This document shows, in pieces, positions 25,105 to 39,323 of a stretch of DNA of 64,000 nucleotides (within the stretch, counting starts at the first letter, position 1; each line of letters starts with the position of its first letter). The notes under the pieces were generated by a model. It was not told where the DNA came from. It saw only the letters and a list, made by a program, of their open reading frames with translations, and made no database searches. Source of the DNA: Theodoxus fluviatilis (taxonomy: Eukaryota > Mollusca > Gastropoda > Cycloneritida > Neritidae); contig JAWQFJ010001821.1 of assembly GCA_034096865.1 (NCBI GenBank), forward strand, positions 41,170 to 105,169, given 5' to 3'. The position numbers were made by a program, and so were the translations under genes.

Positions 25105-28100
25105 CTGAAGTATCATTATAAAATCAATATTGACAATCATCATGATGTTTGCAACATATAGCCAGAATTGCTCAATGCCTCCCACTCATCAGCTGCAACC
25201 CCTTAGCTGGGTTTTTTTGGGTCCAATTCAATAGATCAGCCAAGAGTGGCTGCAAGCAGGTAAAGTGGCAACTGGTAGGCATGGGGACAGGATCATAGTA
25301 TTGCGACCTGATCAAGTTTTCAAACCTCCTGGAAGATTGAGCCCAAGCCAAATGCAGTAATAAATTGGTCACTAAACCACAAGTCTAACCCCAAGAAACG
25401 CCTCTATTCCTATTACTTCTTAGCAGCAGCAGCAGCAGCAGCAATCAGCAGGCATGGAAGAGGCATTCAAGCATAATTTAGGCAATGGAAGTTGAATGCA
25501 AGGAAGCTCAGGCTCGAACGTCTCTACCCCAAGTAAAGGACAACGACATTGTGCACAACATAGTTCTGCTCAATCTAACATGACTGCATAACCACAATCA
25601 TGAAAATGACTGAAAGCAGTGGTGCTACTGACCAGAGTGAGGGGCGGTGGGTGATGGTGAGAAGCATAATGCCTTTGTCCTTGATGGCCTGGTAGATCTT
25701 GCTCTCCACATCAATGGACACTGCACTGGTGCACTCATCCAGCAAGGCAAACTGTGGGCTGGGAAGAAAGAGACAAATAGTGAAAAGCCATGCATTCATT
25801 ATCTCCAGGAGAGTTGTTCCACGAAAAAAGGATGGTCAGATATATTCATGCCCAAGGCATCCTAATATCATGATCAAAAATACATAATCAGTTATTTTTA
25901 ATTCATTTCTAAAACCATTTAGAGTTAGAACGATTTTCATAACAGGCCTAAGATCTGATTATTAAAAATAAAAATTAAAAAATCTAAAAAGTTAACCTAA
26001 GAGATTAAACTGAATAATATTTATGTACAGACAGAGTCTAAATTATCAAGTCCATATGAAACTCATTCACATGATGGAAAAAACTGACAGACAAAAACTA
26101 TGGTGAGTGTGAGGAAGATGAGGTAGAGAGGACTTACTTGTGGTAGAAAATCCTGGCCATGCCCATCCTCTGCTTCTCCCCTCCAGACAGCACATCCTTC
26201 CAGTCACTCACGGCATCCCAGCCTGCGGAGTACACAGCACTCAACATTCATGGTAGGCATAGTCAGCGTCAGACATGGCCGACTCAAACATCTGAGGAGT
26301 GTTCCATGTGGCTGGAGCCTCTTGGTGCCCCTGGCATTAGCTGGACCCCGGACTGCTGGACCTCTGAAGCCTGTTGCAATAGCTACTACTAATACTACCC
26401 CTGATCTGTAAGTGTAAGCCGAGATGTAAAGAAACAAAATAACTTCTCCTTTCCACAAAATCTCAATGGGGCACTTTCAAAGATGCATCGCATATAAAAA
26501 GAAATCTCTGGACAGCACAAATGACTCCTGGTTCTCATCAGTCAAATATTCATTAGAATACTCATCTTTCTTCTGTTTTGTTCTAATTGATTTTTAGGTT
26601 TTATCTGTATTTTTTATTTTTTGTTTGTTTGTTTCCTTACTTGTTCCTCAAGCCCTTTTCACTGTTTGAGCTAAAAGAAAAATTACCCAATGATGTATAC
26701 ACTGAGAACATGAGTAGTAGCAGGACAAGAATTTGACCATGTCACAGAAAAATTACTATGAATATTTCAAAGTATCGATGACAGATTTTACTAAAGCCAA
26801 AAAAAAAAATTGGCTATGGTAACCCAGCTGACCCTTTTTTTTTCTACCAACCCATCTTCCCTGGGATCACCATCTAGGTAAAAAAGCTTTTCAGCAAAGA
26901 CAAATTTTGATAATAATGTTCACATGAATCTACTGTATACTTGACATTTCTTAAAACACATGTATACACATACACAAATGTGCAGTCTCAATCTGGCCTC
27001 AAAACAAGCAAACAAACAAATAAATAAATAATCTTTTTTTTTTTAATTTAAAAGTCAGGCTGATCACCCTTTTTTTTGGCCATATTACTAGTATAGCTAC
27101 TTTTTTATGGTGGATTCATGCAACAGAGGGAAAACTGAACATCAGTGGTGACTACCGATACTTGCCTCCTTCTCTGGTGATGATGTGCCTGAGGTGGACA
27201 ATGTCCAGGATCTGCTCCAGGTCTCTGTCAGTGTAGCCCTTGGTGCACATGTCCTCCACTGTGTCAGGGTAGATGACCTGGTCTCGAAGTGACCCGATGG
27301 ACATGTATGGCCTGTAGGAAGGAGGAGAAAACTCAATGGCAGGTTGGCTCCATTCAGCAGTAAACTACTTTTTCTGTGTGTGCATGCTGTTTCCAGGGTT
27401 GTGTGTGGTGAAATATGCATCAATGACCAAAAATGGGCCATTTGAGTCTCTCTCACTTGGCTAGCAGAAGAACAAACTTGATGTGTACATTGTGATAAAA
27501 GGAAGACATTTAATCAAGACAACCATTTTTCTGTTTCTGTGCATTCTTTCATTAAATAAATAAGTGTCAACTTCTTATAAATACATAATGAAAGCTACCA
27601 TTGATGGTGAGTATTTTTAAAGACTGACAACTGCAAACAATCTCCCAGCTATTATGACAAGTAAAAGCTTTTTTTGAGTGTGTTTGGTATCATGTGTTCA
27701 TTTTTAAAGAAAACAAGAAGGGCAAAGCCCATACGACTCACATGCTTGAACTTGACCTTTACATGACTTTGACCTTCAGGTGACCTTCAAGGTCAAGGTC
27801 AAACAACTAAACCTAGCAATGACATCATATACTAAGAACTGCTTTACACATTTTTCCTACCAAAATACATGTGACCTTGACTCAAGGTCAAGGTCATCCA
27901 AGGTCATGCAACACAAAGCTGTTAATTCAAGACATAGGAAGCACAATGGTGCTTATTGGCACTTTCTACCATGATATATGGTCACTTTTAGTGGTTCACT
28001 ACCCCATTTTGGTCACATTTAGTAAGGGTCAAAACGACCTTGACCTTGATGACATGTGACCAAATGTGTCTCATGATGAAAGTATAACATGTGTACTACA

Positions 28101-31100
28101 ATGTTATGAAGTTTGGAAGAGTTATCTTCCATAGTTCAGGGTCAAGATCACTTCAAAGTATGTATACAATCCAACTTTAAAGAGCTCCTGTGACCTTGAC
28201 CTTGAAGCAAGGTCAAGTCACTATGTATGTTTTTGTACGCCTTGTCATCATACACCACTATGCCAAATTGGGTGTTGGGTGTCTCCGAGAAAAATCCAAC
28301 ATTAAAGTTTTTTACGGACGGCAGGACGCTCGGACGCCCGGACGGACGACACGGGTGACCTAGTATGAAAGTATAACATGTGTACTACAATGTTATGAAG
28401 TTTGGAAGAGTTATCTTAAATAGTTCGGGGTCAAGGTCACTTCAAAATATGCATACAATCCAACTTAAAGAGCTCCTGTGACCTTGACCTTGAAGCAAGG
28501 TCAAGTCACTATGTATGTTTTTGTAAGCCTTGTCATCCTACACCATCATGCCAAATTGGGTGTTGATAGACTTAATAGTCTTCGAGAAAAATCCAACCTT
28601 AAAGTTTTTTAAGGATGACAGGGCACCCGGCCGCCCGGCCGCCTGGACGGCCACCCGGACGGCCGCCCAGACGCCCAGACGAACGACACTGGTGACCTAG
28701 TATGAAAGTATAACATGTGTACTACAATCTTATGAAGTTTGAAAGAGCTATCTTCCATAGTTCAGGGTCAAGGTCACTTCAAATTATGTATACAATTCAA
28801 CTTTAAAGACATCTGTGACCTTGACCTTCAAGCAAGGTCAATCAAACTGGTATCAAAAGATAGGGATTACTTTGCCCTATATACCATACATAGGTCAGGT
28901 ATCCAATCTCAAAAACTTCAGAGAAAATTGGGAAAATGTGAAAAATGGCTGTTTTTTAGACAACATTTACGGCCCCTGCGACCTTGACCTTGAAGCAAGG
29001 TCAAGTCACTATGTATGTTTTTGTACGCCTTATCATCCTACACCATCATGCCAAATTGGGTGTTGATAGACTTAATAGTCTCCGAGAAAAATCCAACCTT
29101 AAAGTTTTTTACAGACGCCCGGACGAAACGGGTGAGTACGTAGACTCACTTTTGCTTCGCATGTGAGTCAAAAACTAAGCTTTCCCATAACAAGCTGGCA
29201 ACTATACCACATAAATCAGACACATATAAATAGGAGTGAAAAACATGAGCATACACTGAAAACATAGACACAGCTTAGATCTACCTCTGTGGAATGTAGT
29301 ACATGGTGGAGGGAGGGGGCTTCTCCAGACGGCCACCATACACAGGCCACAGACCACTGAAGATGCGGAAAAGGGAAGACTTGCCACAGCCATTGGGCCC
29401 CGTGATCAGCAGGTGCATCCCTGGTTCCATCTGTACAAAAGTATCATGGATGTGCCACAGTGCAACTTCTGATATGGACAAACACTTCACCTACGTATCA
29501 TAGATGTGTCCTAGAGTGCAATATGGACTAATACTTCACCAAAGTATCATAGATGTGTCCTAGAGTAACGTCTGATATGGACTAATACTTCACCAAAGTA
29601 TCATAGATGTGTCATAGAGTAACGTCTGATATGGACTAATACTTCACCAAAGTATCATAGATGTGTCATAGAGTAACGTCTGATATGGACTAATACTTCA
29701 CCAAAGTATCATAGATGTGTCCTAGAGTAACGTCTGATATGGACTAATACTTCACCAAAGTATCATAGATGTGTCCTAGAGTAACGTCCAATATGGACTA
29801 ATACTTCACCAAAGTATCATAGATGTGTCCTAGAGTAACGTCCAATATGGACTAATACTTCACCAAAGTATCATAGATGTGTCATAGAGTAATATCTGAT
29901 ATGGACTAATACTTCACCAAAGTGTCATAAATGTGTCACGGAGTAATGTCTGATATTAACACTTCACCAAAGTATCATAGATGTACCACAGTATGGACTA
30001 GCACTTCCCTAAACACTTCCTTCTGCATAAATCATGCAACCAAACTGCAAAAAAAAGTGTATAGTTCATTTGCATTAACTCTTAAGATCCTGTACCACCC
30101 ATTACCGCCCACCCTGCTGAATCCTGTACCGCCCATAGCTGCCCACCCCATGTGGCTGTTACTTAACATATTTTTCTACAAATTGCATAATCCTTACCCC
30201 CAACCATCCCACCCTTCCCCATCCCCACTCCTAATCTCTGACCTCCACAGACATTCGTTACCCCTTAAATCTGGAGATTCTCCCTCGATGGCTAGTCGAG
30301 ACGCTCCTACAGCTAGAAAAACAGCCAATCATCAACTTGCAAGGCGGAAGAACATGGCTATGTCCTGGCGCCAGAGTCTGTGAAGAAGTTGCCGATAGAC
30401 GAAATAACTGACAATACAGATATCACATCAGTTTTTCACTTCATAGAACACACCATGGTGTCATATCGAATGGCACGGGAACTTTTTCAATGAAAAAAAG
30501 CAACTAGGGTTCAACTGTGGACAATTTTGTTAAAAATGTTAGGCCTCGATTCATTTCAATCAATTCAAGGGACATAATTCATGGAGTGTATGTAAACGGT
30601 GTTGTGTTTTTGCAAGCGAAAAAAAAAAATTGGCAGTGTATGTCCAGAAATAACCTATAAACTTACACCTCAAGATATACAAATGAACACTCGAACAGCA
30701 AATACTTCTGTGTACGTACACTTTTCTATTCTCGGACCCTGAGAAGCACATTACAGGCACTGTTATCTCCAAACACCAGCCCAACTCTAACTGTCTCCGC
30801 CATTTTGGTTCCTCCGGGTCACTGCAGCGAGAAGCATCGAGGGAGCTCTGGACATCCCTTGGCCTCCCGCCTTCATGAAGAGTGTGTCTTGATGAGCGAG
30901 GAATGTAGGAAATGTCTAGCCCTCATGATACTCTCGAGATTTTGGGCCACACAAACGCGCCCAATGCACTGGATTGATTTCTTCATTCAGCTTACCTTGA
31001 AAGACAGACTCGACACAATGATGTCTCCATTTGGAGTGATGATAGGCAGGTTGCTCAGGAGAATAGTTCCTTTGGTGTCCACCACTTCTCCTGAAGTTAA

Positions 31101-34100
31101 AGAGGGATTGATGTTAAAACAGACACTTACACCATAAATGTGCTCATGGTGCTACTGACCAAGTAGAGGCAATGGCAGCACTTGGTAATAGTATTGATGG
31201 TCTTACATGACAACAGAAAAGGAAGACAATATTACGTAACATCATACTGTCTTGCACTTTATTGAATGGCAAGAAATTATATCAACAGTATTTTGCAACT
31301 TTGATTTTTTTTTCAAGCTGATATACTTTGTATTGTACAGCAAAGAACATCAATGGATTGTGCATACTAAGTGTTAAAGGTAGAGATACTGGTTTTATCT
31401 AGTGACGTATCACCTGTATCCAGAACTGACTAAAGCGGGTTACCTATGAAGTCCTATGAAATGCTAGCAAAGGCAATTCAAGAGGCGTTTCCGTACTTTT
31501 TAAACAGGGATTGCTGTAATCATACGCAATGTCCAATCATTCAGTTCTTGTAATAAAACCATTTCCATATTCAGACATTGCCTGCTTTTTCATCCCAATT
31601 TTCATACAGACTACTGTACGATTACAGCAATAATTAACATTTAGAATGCCGTGGGCGGATGTTTCCGCCATGCGCTTTCCTTCCCGAACAGCTACAGGCG
31701 GATCTATCCAACCGAACAATATGGCCTTTTTTCTGCTAATTTTTATGTGTGATTGATCAACACAGTTCAAGTTTTGTTTACATCATCATAGACTATGAGG
31801 CATTGGTTGAATTTTTCTTTGACTCAAAAATTTTTGGGTTTGAGGACGAAGAGGAGCTCTTGGAGAGGGAGCATAGTGACCGAGAGTTAATCATAGTGCA
31901 TGATCCCAAGATTTCAGTGTGTGAAGGAAGAAATTCTGACGATTGCTCTGAACGGATATGACTATCAGTGGTTACCATCGATTACTGGTGAGCCCGGCCC
32001 AGCTTTTGTTTCCAATACACCGTCTGAGATGGAATATTTCAGTTTGTTTTTCACGGACGTATCTTTGATCTCATTGTTGAATAAACAAACTGATACCAGG
32101 CTCAGATGTTGTCAAAGAATGGAGGGGGAGTGGAGAATATTCTTGCCTTCGACAATGGATGCCATTGATGAGAGCGGACTTCAAAGCAGTCTTCTCTAAC
32201 CAAACGTAAAGAGATATTAGATGAAGTACAATTACTGAAGACTGCCTTTGTTGTCAGTGTCCCTGCTTTGTCATATAGTGTTTTCTGATAACTTTCAAGG
32301 TTGCCTGCACTATTTTTCTTCTCAAAGAGTAACACATGTAGAGATTCTAGATAAGAGCAAGCTGCAAACTATGTATGGTGACTTCTGATTTTTGTTTTCC
32401 ACATTTTAAATATTTTTTGGTGAGTTTGCCTTCATATGTAGCCATATTCTAGTAATTGCATCAGAAAGAGCATGGCATTTTCTGTTAGACATAGAAAATT
32501 TAATGTAATTCCAAACTACAGAAGGGTCTTTTTCCTGAACATTGGAGATTTAAAAAAATCTGGCTGTTGGGCAAACAAAGGCCCAAAATATCTGGCGTTT
32601 AAAAAATAAAAAGACAGGAAATGCCTTATGGATTGCCTTTCCTAGCATAATATAGTCCTGAAAAATCCATTTCTGGTTTATACTTTATCATTACAAGTAC
32701 AGGTACTCCTGTAAAGTTTCAGTGTTAGGTACAGGCACTCAATTATTGTAGTGCACTGACCTGTACCAAGTTGTTTCGGACTGCGCAAAGTAGCAAGGCA
32801 ATCAACATCCCAGTCCCATATTCAGATAAAGGCACAACTGCATTATCCTCAAAGATATTCTGCACAATGTTTCTATGTATTTCATAGCAGTGGCCTTCCT
32901 CACCTTGTGGCACCAGCTCTCCAGTGATCCTGTTCTTGGACAACTTGGCATCACTAGGTTTGGAGACAAGGTTTCGCCTGTAGTTCCCTTTCTGCATGTC
33001 CTCAAACACCTCCAGCATCTCTGACACTCTTGATGTGTAGCCAGCCAGCTCTGTGATCTATTCAACAGACATAACACCATACCTGTAACTGACTGCATTG
33101 CTGAGATGCATTGAAGATGTGAGGGCATTCCTTATTTGATGAGCGAAAGTTGAGTGACAAAAGTGCAGTTAACTTGATCCTGTTTTAAGCAATAAAGAGG
33201 CATGCGACTTTTTAAATTCCAGATTGCACCCCCCAAAAAGTGGTCAAGCCTTATGTCAATCCCATACTTTGCAATGAATATATCTACAGAATGAAAGTCT
33301 AAAAGCCACACAAATTATGCACTCACATTGATTGAATATAACTTTCACAAGTATCATTTTTTGACCATCAACATTTCAACATCAACTATAGTATATTGTT
33401 TCTTTAAAAAAAAAAAGTTTATCAGTAGTCTCTTTCCAAAACGGTAGAAAGGCCAAATACCTCTTTGTAGGAGGAGATGAGCCTCTCAATAGCATCTGCA
33501 GAGTTGATGAGAAGGTTTCTGGCTGTCGTGAAGGCTCTTGTTCGGTCACTCACTCCACCATCCTCATCTTCATCCACCTTGGAGCCTGTAGAGAGAGGCA
33601 GTGTAAATAATGCAACATCCTACATGCTTAATGAGATCTGACTCATGGCAACACTACATGCTTAATGAGATCTGACTCATGGCAACACTACATGCTTAAT
33701 GAGATCTGACTCATGGCAACACTACATGCTTAATGAGATCTGACTCATGGCAACACTACATGCTTAATGAGATCTGACTCATGGCAACACTACATGCCCA
33801 TCCCTGACCAGGAGACCTCTCTGGTCTGAGTGAAGGTCTGACAAGTCTGGTTCAGACGGAAGCTGGGACATGAGTTCTAGAGTCATTTGCACCCACAAGT
33901 GATGGCACAAAAGTACATAATGTATCAGGCTTAGAAGTACAGTAGTCCCTGTGATAAGCAGACACCCTTGGGGGAGTCCAAAGGTGTCCCTACATGACAG
34001 GTGTCCCCTCAACAGAGGGATCTGATGATGATGATCGTACTTGTCACTGAAACAGCTGATTGGATTGGGGGGGAAAAGACAAACAATGTAGCTTTCTGAG

Positions 34101-35430
34101 AACAGATCATCTATCTTGTACAAGGGTTAAAACTTTTCTTAGATTGGAGGCTGCTTCCATCTCAGCCATCTCAGGGGTGGGGGGGGGGGGGGTGGGGGGG
34201 TGGGGGGGGGGTGAGGGGGGGTTTGGGGGGGGGGGGTAATGCCAAAGGCCATTTAGCAATGAATGCAGTGCTATGCATAAGGACAACAAGAAGAGCCACC
34301 AATCAACCTGTTTGACATGTTAACCCTTTCAAGTGTTCTGTTATTAAATGTCCTTAAGGTCGGCAGGGAGAGAGTATGTTGGTTCCACATGTGTTACCCA
34401 TCAACTGAGGTCCAGCTACATGTAAAGGAATGGGCAGCATGGGTTCATTCCAGAATGTCCCTTTGAGATCATATTGCTAGTCTTGGATGCTAATTATCTT
34501 ACAGAGGATGGGAAACAGTTACAAGTAGAGCAAATCAGATCCAAATTTAAGAAGTCTAGCTATTTTACTATCACCATGTAAACACCAAAGGGTTCAAGGG
34601 TGAAGAACTTTTCCCCCAGAGATTGTTTACGACCTGACAATATTTGATTAATTTTTTTTACATAATGTGTTTATTGTGGCCATTGACCCATTACACATGT
34701 TTTAAAATGCAAAACATGTCAAAACTGGCATCTAGCATTTCCTGGAATGATATGCACGGAAACCAAACAATCACTGTTGTCAACGTCACAATAAGTCACT
34801 TTCTCCGTGAGAGAGTAGCATGACCAGGGCCCGTATTCACAACGGCGATTTATCTTTTTAACACTCGATTTATCCCCTAGCCCCGCGTTATCTTGATCGG
34901 TTAGATAAGGTATGCTCGTCAGAGGATCCTAGGTTGCGCTTTGCTATATATACTGGTTTCCAGCCAAGGGAGAGCGGAACAGGCAGTTGGAATCGTCTGA
35001 GTTTAAAGATAAATCGGAGTTAAAATAAATCGCCGATAAATCGCCGTTGTGAATACGGGCCCTGATTAATTGACTCACAGTAAATGTTAATGATAATGAG
35101 CCTTTGTCTCCATCTATCTGCAATTCACTTGCTTGTGGATCATCCCATCTCTGGTGTGGGGGGGGGGGGGGGGAAGAGGGGGGGGGAGAGGGGGGGGAGA
35201 GGGGGGGGGAGAGTGGGGGGGAGGGGGGGGAAAGGGGGGGGGGGCCGGCGGTGACGCCAGGCTCTCCCAAACAAGACAGACAGCAGTCTCATTTTCGGCA
35301 TAATCCCTTCATTCAAATCAGAGGGTCACTGGCCCCAGACAATATCACTCATTACTAGGAACTGACAGGTCAGGGAACCCATTCTCTGCTGGGAGCTAGG
35401 GGGTGAGTTGAAGGTCAGGACTGGCACAAT

Positions 35431-35504
<74 letters not shown>

Positions 35505-36272
35505 ATGCATGCATGAATTTATGTGTGTGGAGTGTTTGCATTATCAGGCATGTGCATGGGTGAGGGAAACGAAGAGGTGTCATGGAGAGAAAGACATGCC
35601 ACAGAGCTGCTATATATTTATAGAGTTTAGCAGGACACACATATTGAGGTGCCTGTTCTATTGGCCAGGGCTATGATACTATATAGGCCTATACCTCTCT
35701 GCAAGCAGCAGAAATAGATATTCTGCAAATGTGTTTGTCTTTAGGTGTCAGACAAACAAATTATTCTGCTCCTGCATCCACTTCTCACAGGGAGGGGACA
35801 GGAAAATATTTGGCAAAACAGTCCCAGTCCTGTTTTGCAGGTGTCCACTGGCCACAGATTATTTTGAGAATAAAACCAATCCGTGCCATAAGGTCATGAC
35901 CAGACATGACAAGTGTCCTCTCATTGGGGGTCTGCTCGTCACAGGGACTACTGTATCAAATATATTTATTTTCCTTTCAGCTGAATCATCTTATTCAGGT
36001 TATTGTCAACCAAACTTTTCCAGCTGAATTATAAGCAAAATACCCACATTACTTATTCAGTCTAGCAGGAACATATCCAGCCATGTAAAACAAAATTACA
36101 CCTCAAAGAAATATTTACAGTTGTAAATGTATTTCTCAATTTCAGACATAAATCATTTCATCATGGCCAAACACTAGGAAAGAAGGGATGTGTTGTAATG
36201 TATACAAATGTCTTCCCCATAAATCAATTCTAAGTTAAGTATTCAAAGCCTGGCAAAAAGTGTGCACGTAAG

Positions 36273-36313
<41 letters not shown>

Positions 36314-37646
36314 ATGCATGCATGCGTGCATGGGTGCGTGCATGAGTGTGTAAATGTGACTGTGCATGTGTGTGAGTGAGTGAGTGACTGAGCGAGTGAG
36401 TGAATGTGTGTGTGTGTGTGTGTGAATGTGTAAATGTGTGTGTGTGTGTGTGTGTGTAAATGTGCATGTGTGTATGCATTTTCAAACTGAATACTGGCAA
36501 GGATGACAAACTGGACAATGTAGCAGTTTCTGCAACCAAAGCATCCGGCCAGGCCACTTCAAGTGTTTAACAACAAGTCTGCCATTTCTACAGGTGTTAA
36601 TGAGGAGCCCACTCACCGTCAGCTCTCACACCGGTGGCAGTGATGATGGGGACTGCCACCATGACCAAGCCACTGGCACTCCACACATACTTCATGAGGA
36701 ACTGCTCCAGCATGATGTACCACAGTCTCTGCCGGATGATGACGTCCATCTGGCCCATCAGGGACCCATAGCATTTCTGCAGCTGCAACTTCTCCACCTG
36801 TAGGCAGATGGTCATGTCATGGCACAATGAATGAATAAATGAATGAATAAATGAATGAATGAATGAATGAATGAATGAATAAATCAATGAATGAATGCAT
36901 GCATGAATGAATGAATGAATGAATGAATAAATGGGGCAATGAAAGTGAGAGGGTGGTATGTGTGTGAGTGTATGAGAGTGAGTGAGTGAGTGAGTGAGTG
37001 AGTGAGTGAGTGAGTGAGTGAGTGAGTGAGTGAGTGAGTGAGTGAGTGAGTGAGTGAGTGAGTGAGTGAGTGAGTGAGTGAGTGAGTGTGAGTGAGTGAG
37101 TGAGTGAGTGAGTGAGTGAGTGAGTGAGTGAGTGAGTGAGTGAGTGAGTGAGTGAGTGAGTGAGTGAGTGTGAGTGAGTGAGTGAGTGAGTGAGTGAGTG
37201 AGTGAGTGAGTGAGTGAGTGAGTGAGTGAGTGAGTGAGTGAGTGAGTGAGTGAGTGAGTGAGTGAGTGAGTGAGTGAGTGAGTGAGTGAGTGAGTGAGTG
37301 AGTGAGTGAGTGAGTGAGTGAGTGAGTGAGTGAGTGAGTGAGTGAGTGAGTGAGTGAGTGAGTGAGTGAGTGAGTGAGTGAGTGAGTGAGTGAGTGAGTG
37401 AGTGAGTGAGTGAGTGAGTGAGTGAGTGAGTGAGTGAGTGAGTGAGTGAGTGAGTGAGTGAGTGAGTGAGTGAGTGAGTGAGTGAGTGAGTGAGTGAGTG
37501 AGTGAGTGAGTGAGTGAGTGAGTGAGTGAGTGAGTGAGTGAGTGAGTGAGTGAGTGAGTGCGTACATGTGTGAGTGAGTGGGATGAGAGTGGGGTGGGGT
37601 AGAGTGGAGTGGAGTGGAGAGGATTGGTGTGGTGTGGAGTGGAGTG

Positions 37647-37713
<67 letters not shown>

Positions 37714-39249
37714 AGATTAGATGAAAGGATGAATCACTGCATGGATGGCATGAGATGATTTTTTTTAAAGAGAGAAGGTGAAAAGGAAAAAGGTTTTGAG
37801 GTAGATGGTTCAATGGAGGGATAGGTGTCTAGATGGAAGCACACACACACACACACACACACACGCACGCACGCACGCACGCACGCACACGCACACACAC
37901 ACACGTTTAAATAGTCATGATTTTATTTGGATGTGTACTCAAGGAGTTCACAGAATATACATGGGCATTCATAGCAATATCCAGGCTAAGCTACTGGAGC
38001 AGGCCCTGAAAGCCCAGCAACCAGGGCTTGAAGCTGATGAGGGGCCATTAGCTGATTGCTTAATGTTGCTTTTTCACTCTTATGAAGACTATTCAAAGAC
38101 TCACTTAACTTACTGATAAGCTAGTCACAAAGAAAAAAGTGGCCACTTGTTATTGAAATACAAAGTTCTGTGTTTGAAGTCAGACAGAAATGTGTTCAAG
38201 ATCAATAAATACAACACTTTACTGGTTTCAGTGATAGCAAAGCTTATCACAACTAGTAGTCAAAAGGTCCAAGGTTGTGTACTAAAAGTCACTCACCCAG
38301 TAACACAGTTTGAACAACTGGGACAAGGTACCCTGAATGACCTTTGCTACACCCTCCATGTTTAGGTTCTGACATCAGCTGATAACAAATCATTCAACCT
38401 AATGTTCAACAGAATCCAATACAATGCCCCATGGTCTATTAATAGAGCAACTGAATTTTTATGATGGTGTAAAGCAGTTCACAAAGACTTGCTGTTAGTA
38501 ATACCGCAAAAGCTGAATATTTTCTTACATGATAAACGATAAATCAGAAGACTATAGAATCGCAAACATCTCTACTCAGCACCAGTGAAAAAGAAAAAAA
38601 TTCTGATAGAGTGTGCAAAAATAAACCCCCCTAAAATTGTTTAACCCAAAGCAGGGTCCTATCTCGTACATAACTGGTATTTGTGCCATCTGAGTTCTAC
38701 AAGTTAGTTATATATATATATATATCATTATATGAGCACTAGATTCTAACTTCACCCTCCCAATCCACCCAACCATCCCCCATCTTACCCCGTCATCAGC
38801 TGTGATCCTTAACCCTACCAAAATCTCTGTTAATCAACAATTTACTACTTTAGGTGAGGAAACATCATATGATCATGTACAACACACCCAGGTTCCCAAA
38901 CGCATTTATATGACTAAAGGTTAAAGCACTAATTGCCCCATGCCTGCACAATGACATTAAATTCAGCTGTTACAGCTATCTGAAGAGCTGATCAAATCTA
39001 AATGACAGTTTTACTCCTGAAGGCATGTCGATTCAAAACCTTCAAATTTTATTCTGTTGCAAATAGTTTATATATGGATTTACATGTGTGCTGTAGTTTT
39101 CGGGGGAGGTGATGCCAGCATGAGAGAGGCTGACACACTGAACAAATTCATAAAGAGGGCACAACATATAACGGGAACACCCCAGAAACTTTCAGCCAGA
39201 TCCACCAAAATCAAGTGAGAAAGAAGACATGAGAAACAAAGGTCACCCC

Positions 39250-39323
<74 letters not shown>

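Larger units (their letters stand above)
33940..35953. mobile_element. 2-kb TA-flanked element with CAGTAGTCCCTGTGA ends
   Basis: The left end CAGTAGTCCCTGTGATAAGC and the inverted right end CAGTAGTCCCTGTGACGAGC form inverted repeats of about 28 bp, with TA at both flanks. The start resembles pogo/Tigger-class MITEs as I remember them. No transposase frame is visible. It contains the 240-bp MITE at 34825-35064, two G-rich tracts and a (GT)n array. It lies in ABCD intron 2, extending 5' toward exon 2. Confidence 0.75.

Noticed and set aside
27121..27166. Missing GT donor suggesting an ABCD pseudogene
   Set aside because: AG|GCAAGT is a standard GC-type donor and the frame and all catalytic motifs are intact.
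29433..29990. Regular repeat array resembling a CRISPR
   Set aside because: The units are contiguous 54-bp tandem copies without unique spacers, in an animal intron.
36884..37813. 309-aa minus-strand open frame
   Set aside because: It is the translation of the GTGA and GT arrays, with no non-repeat domain.
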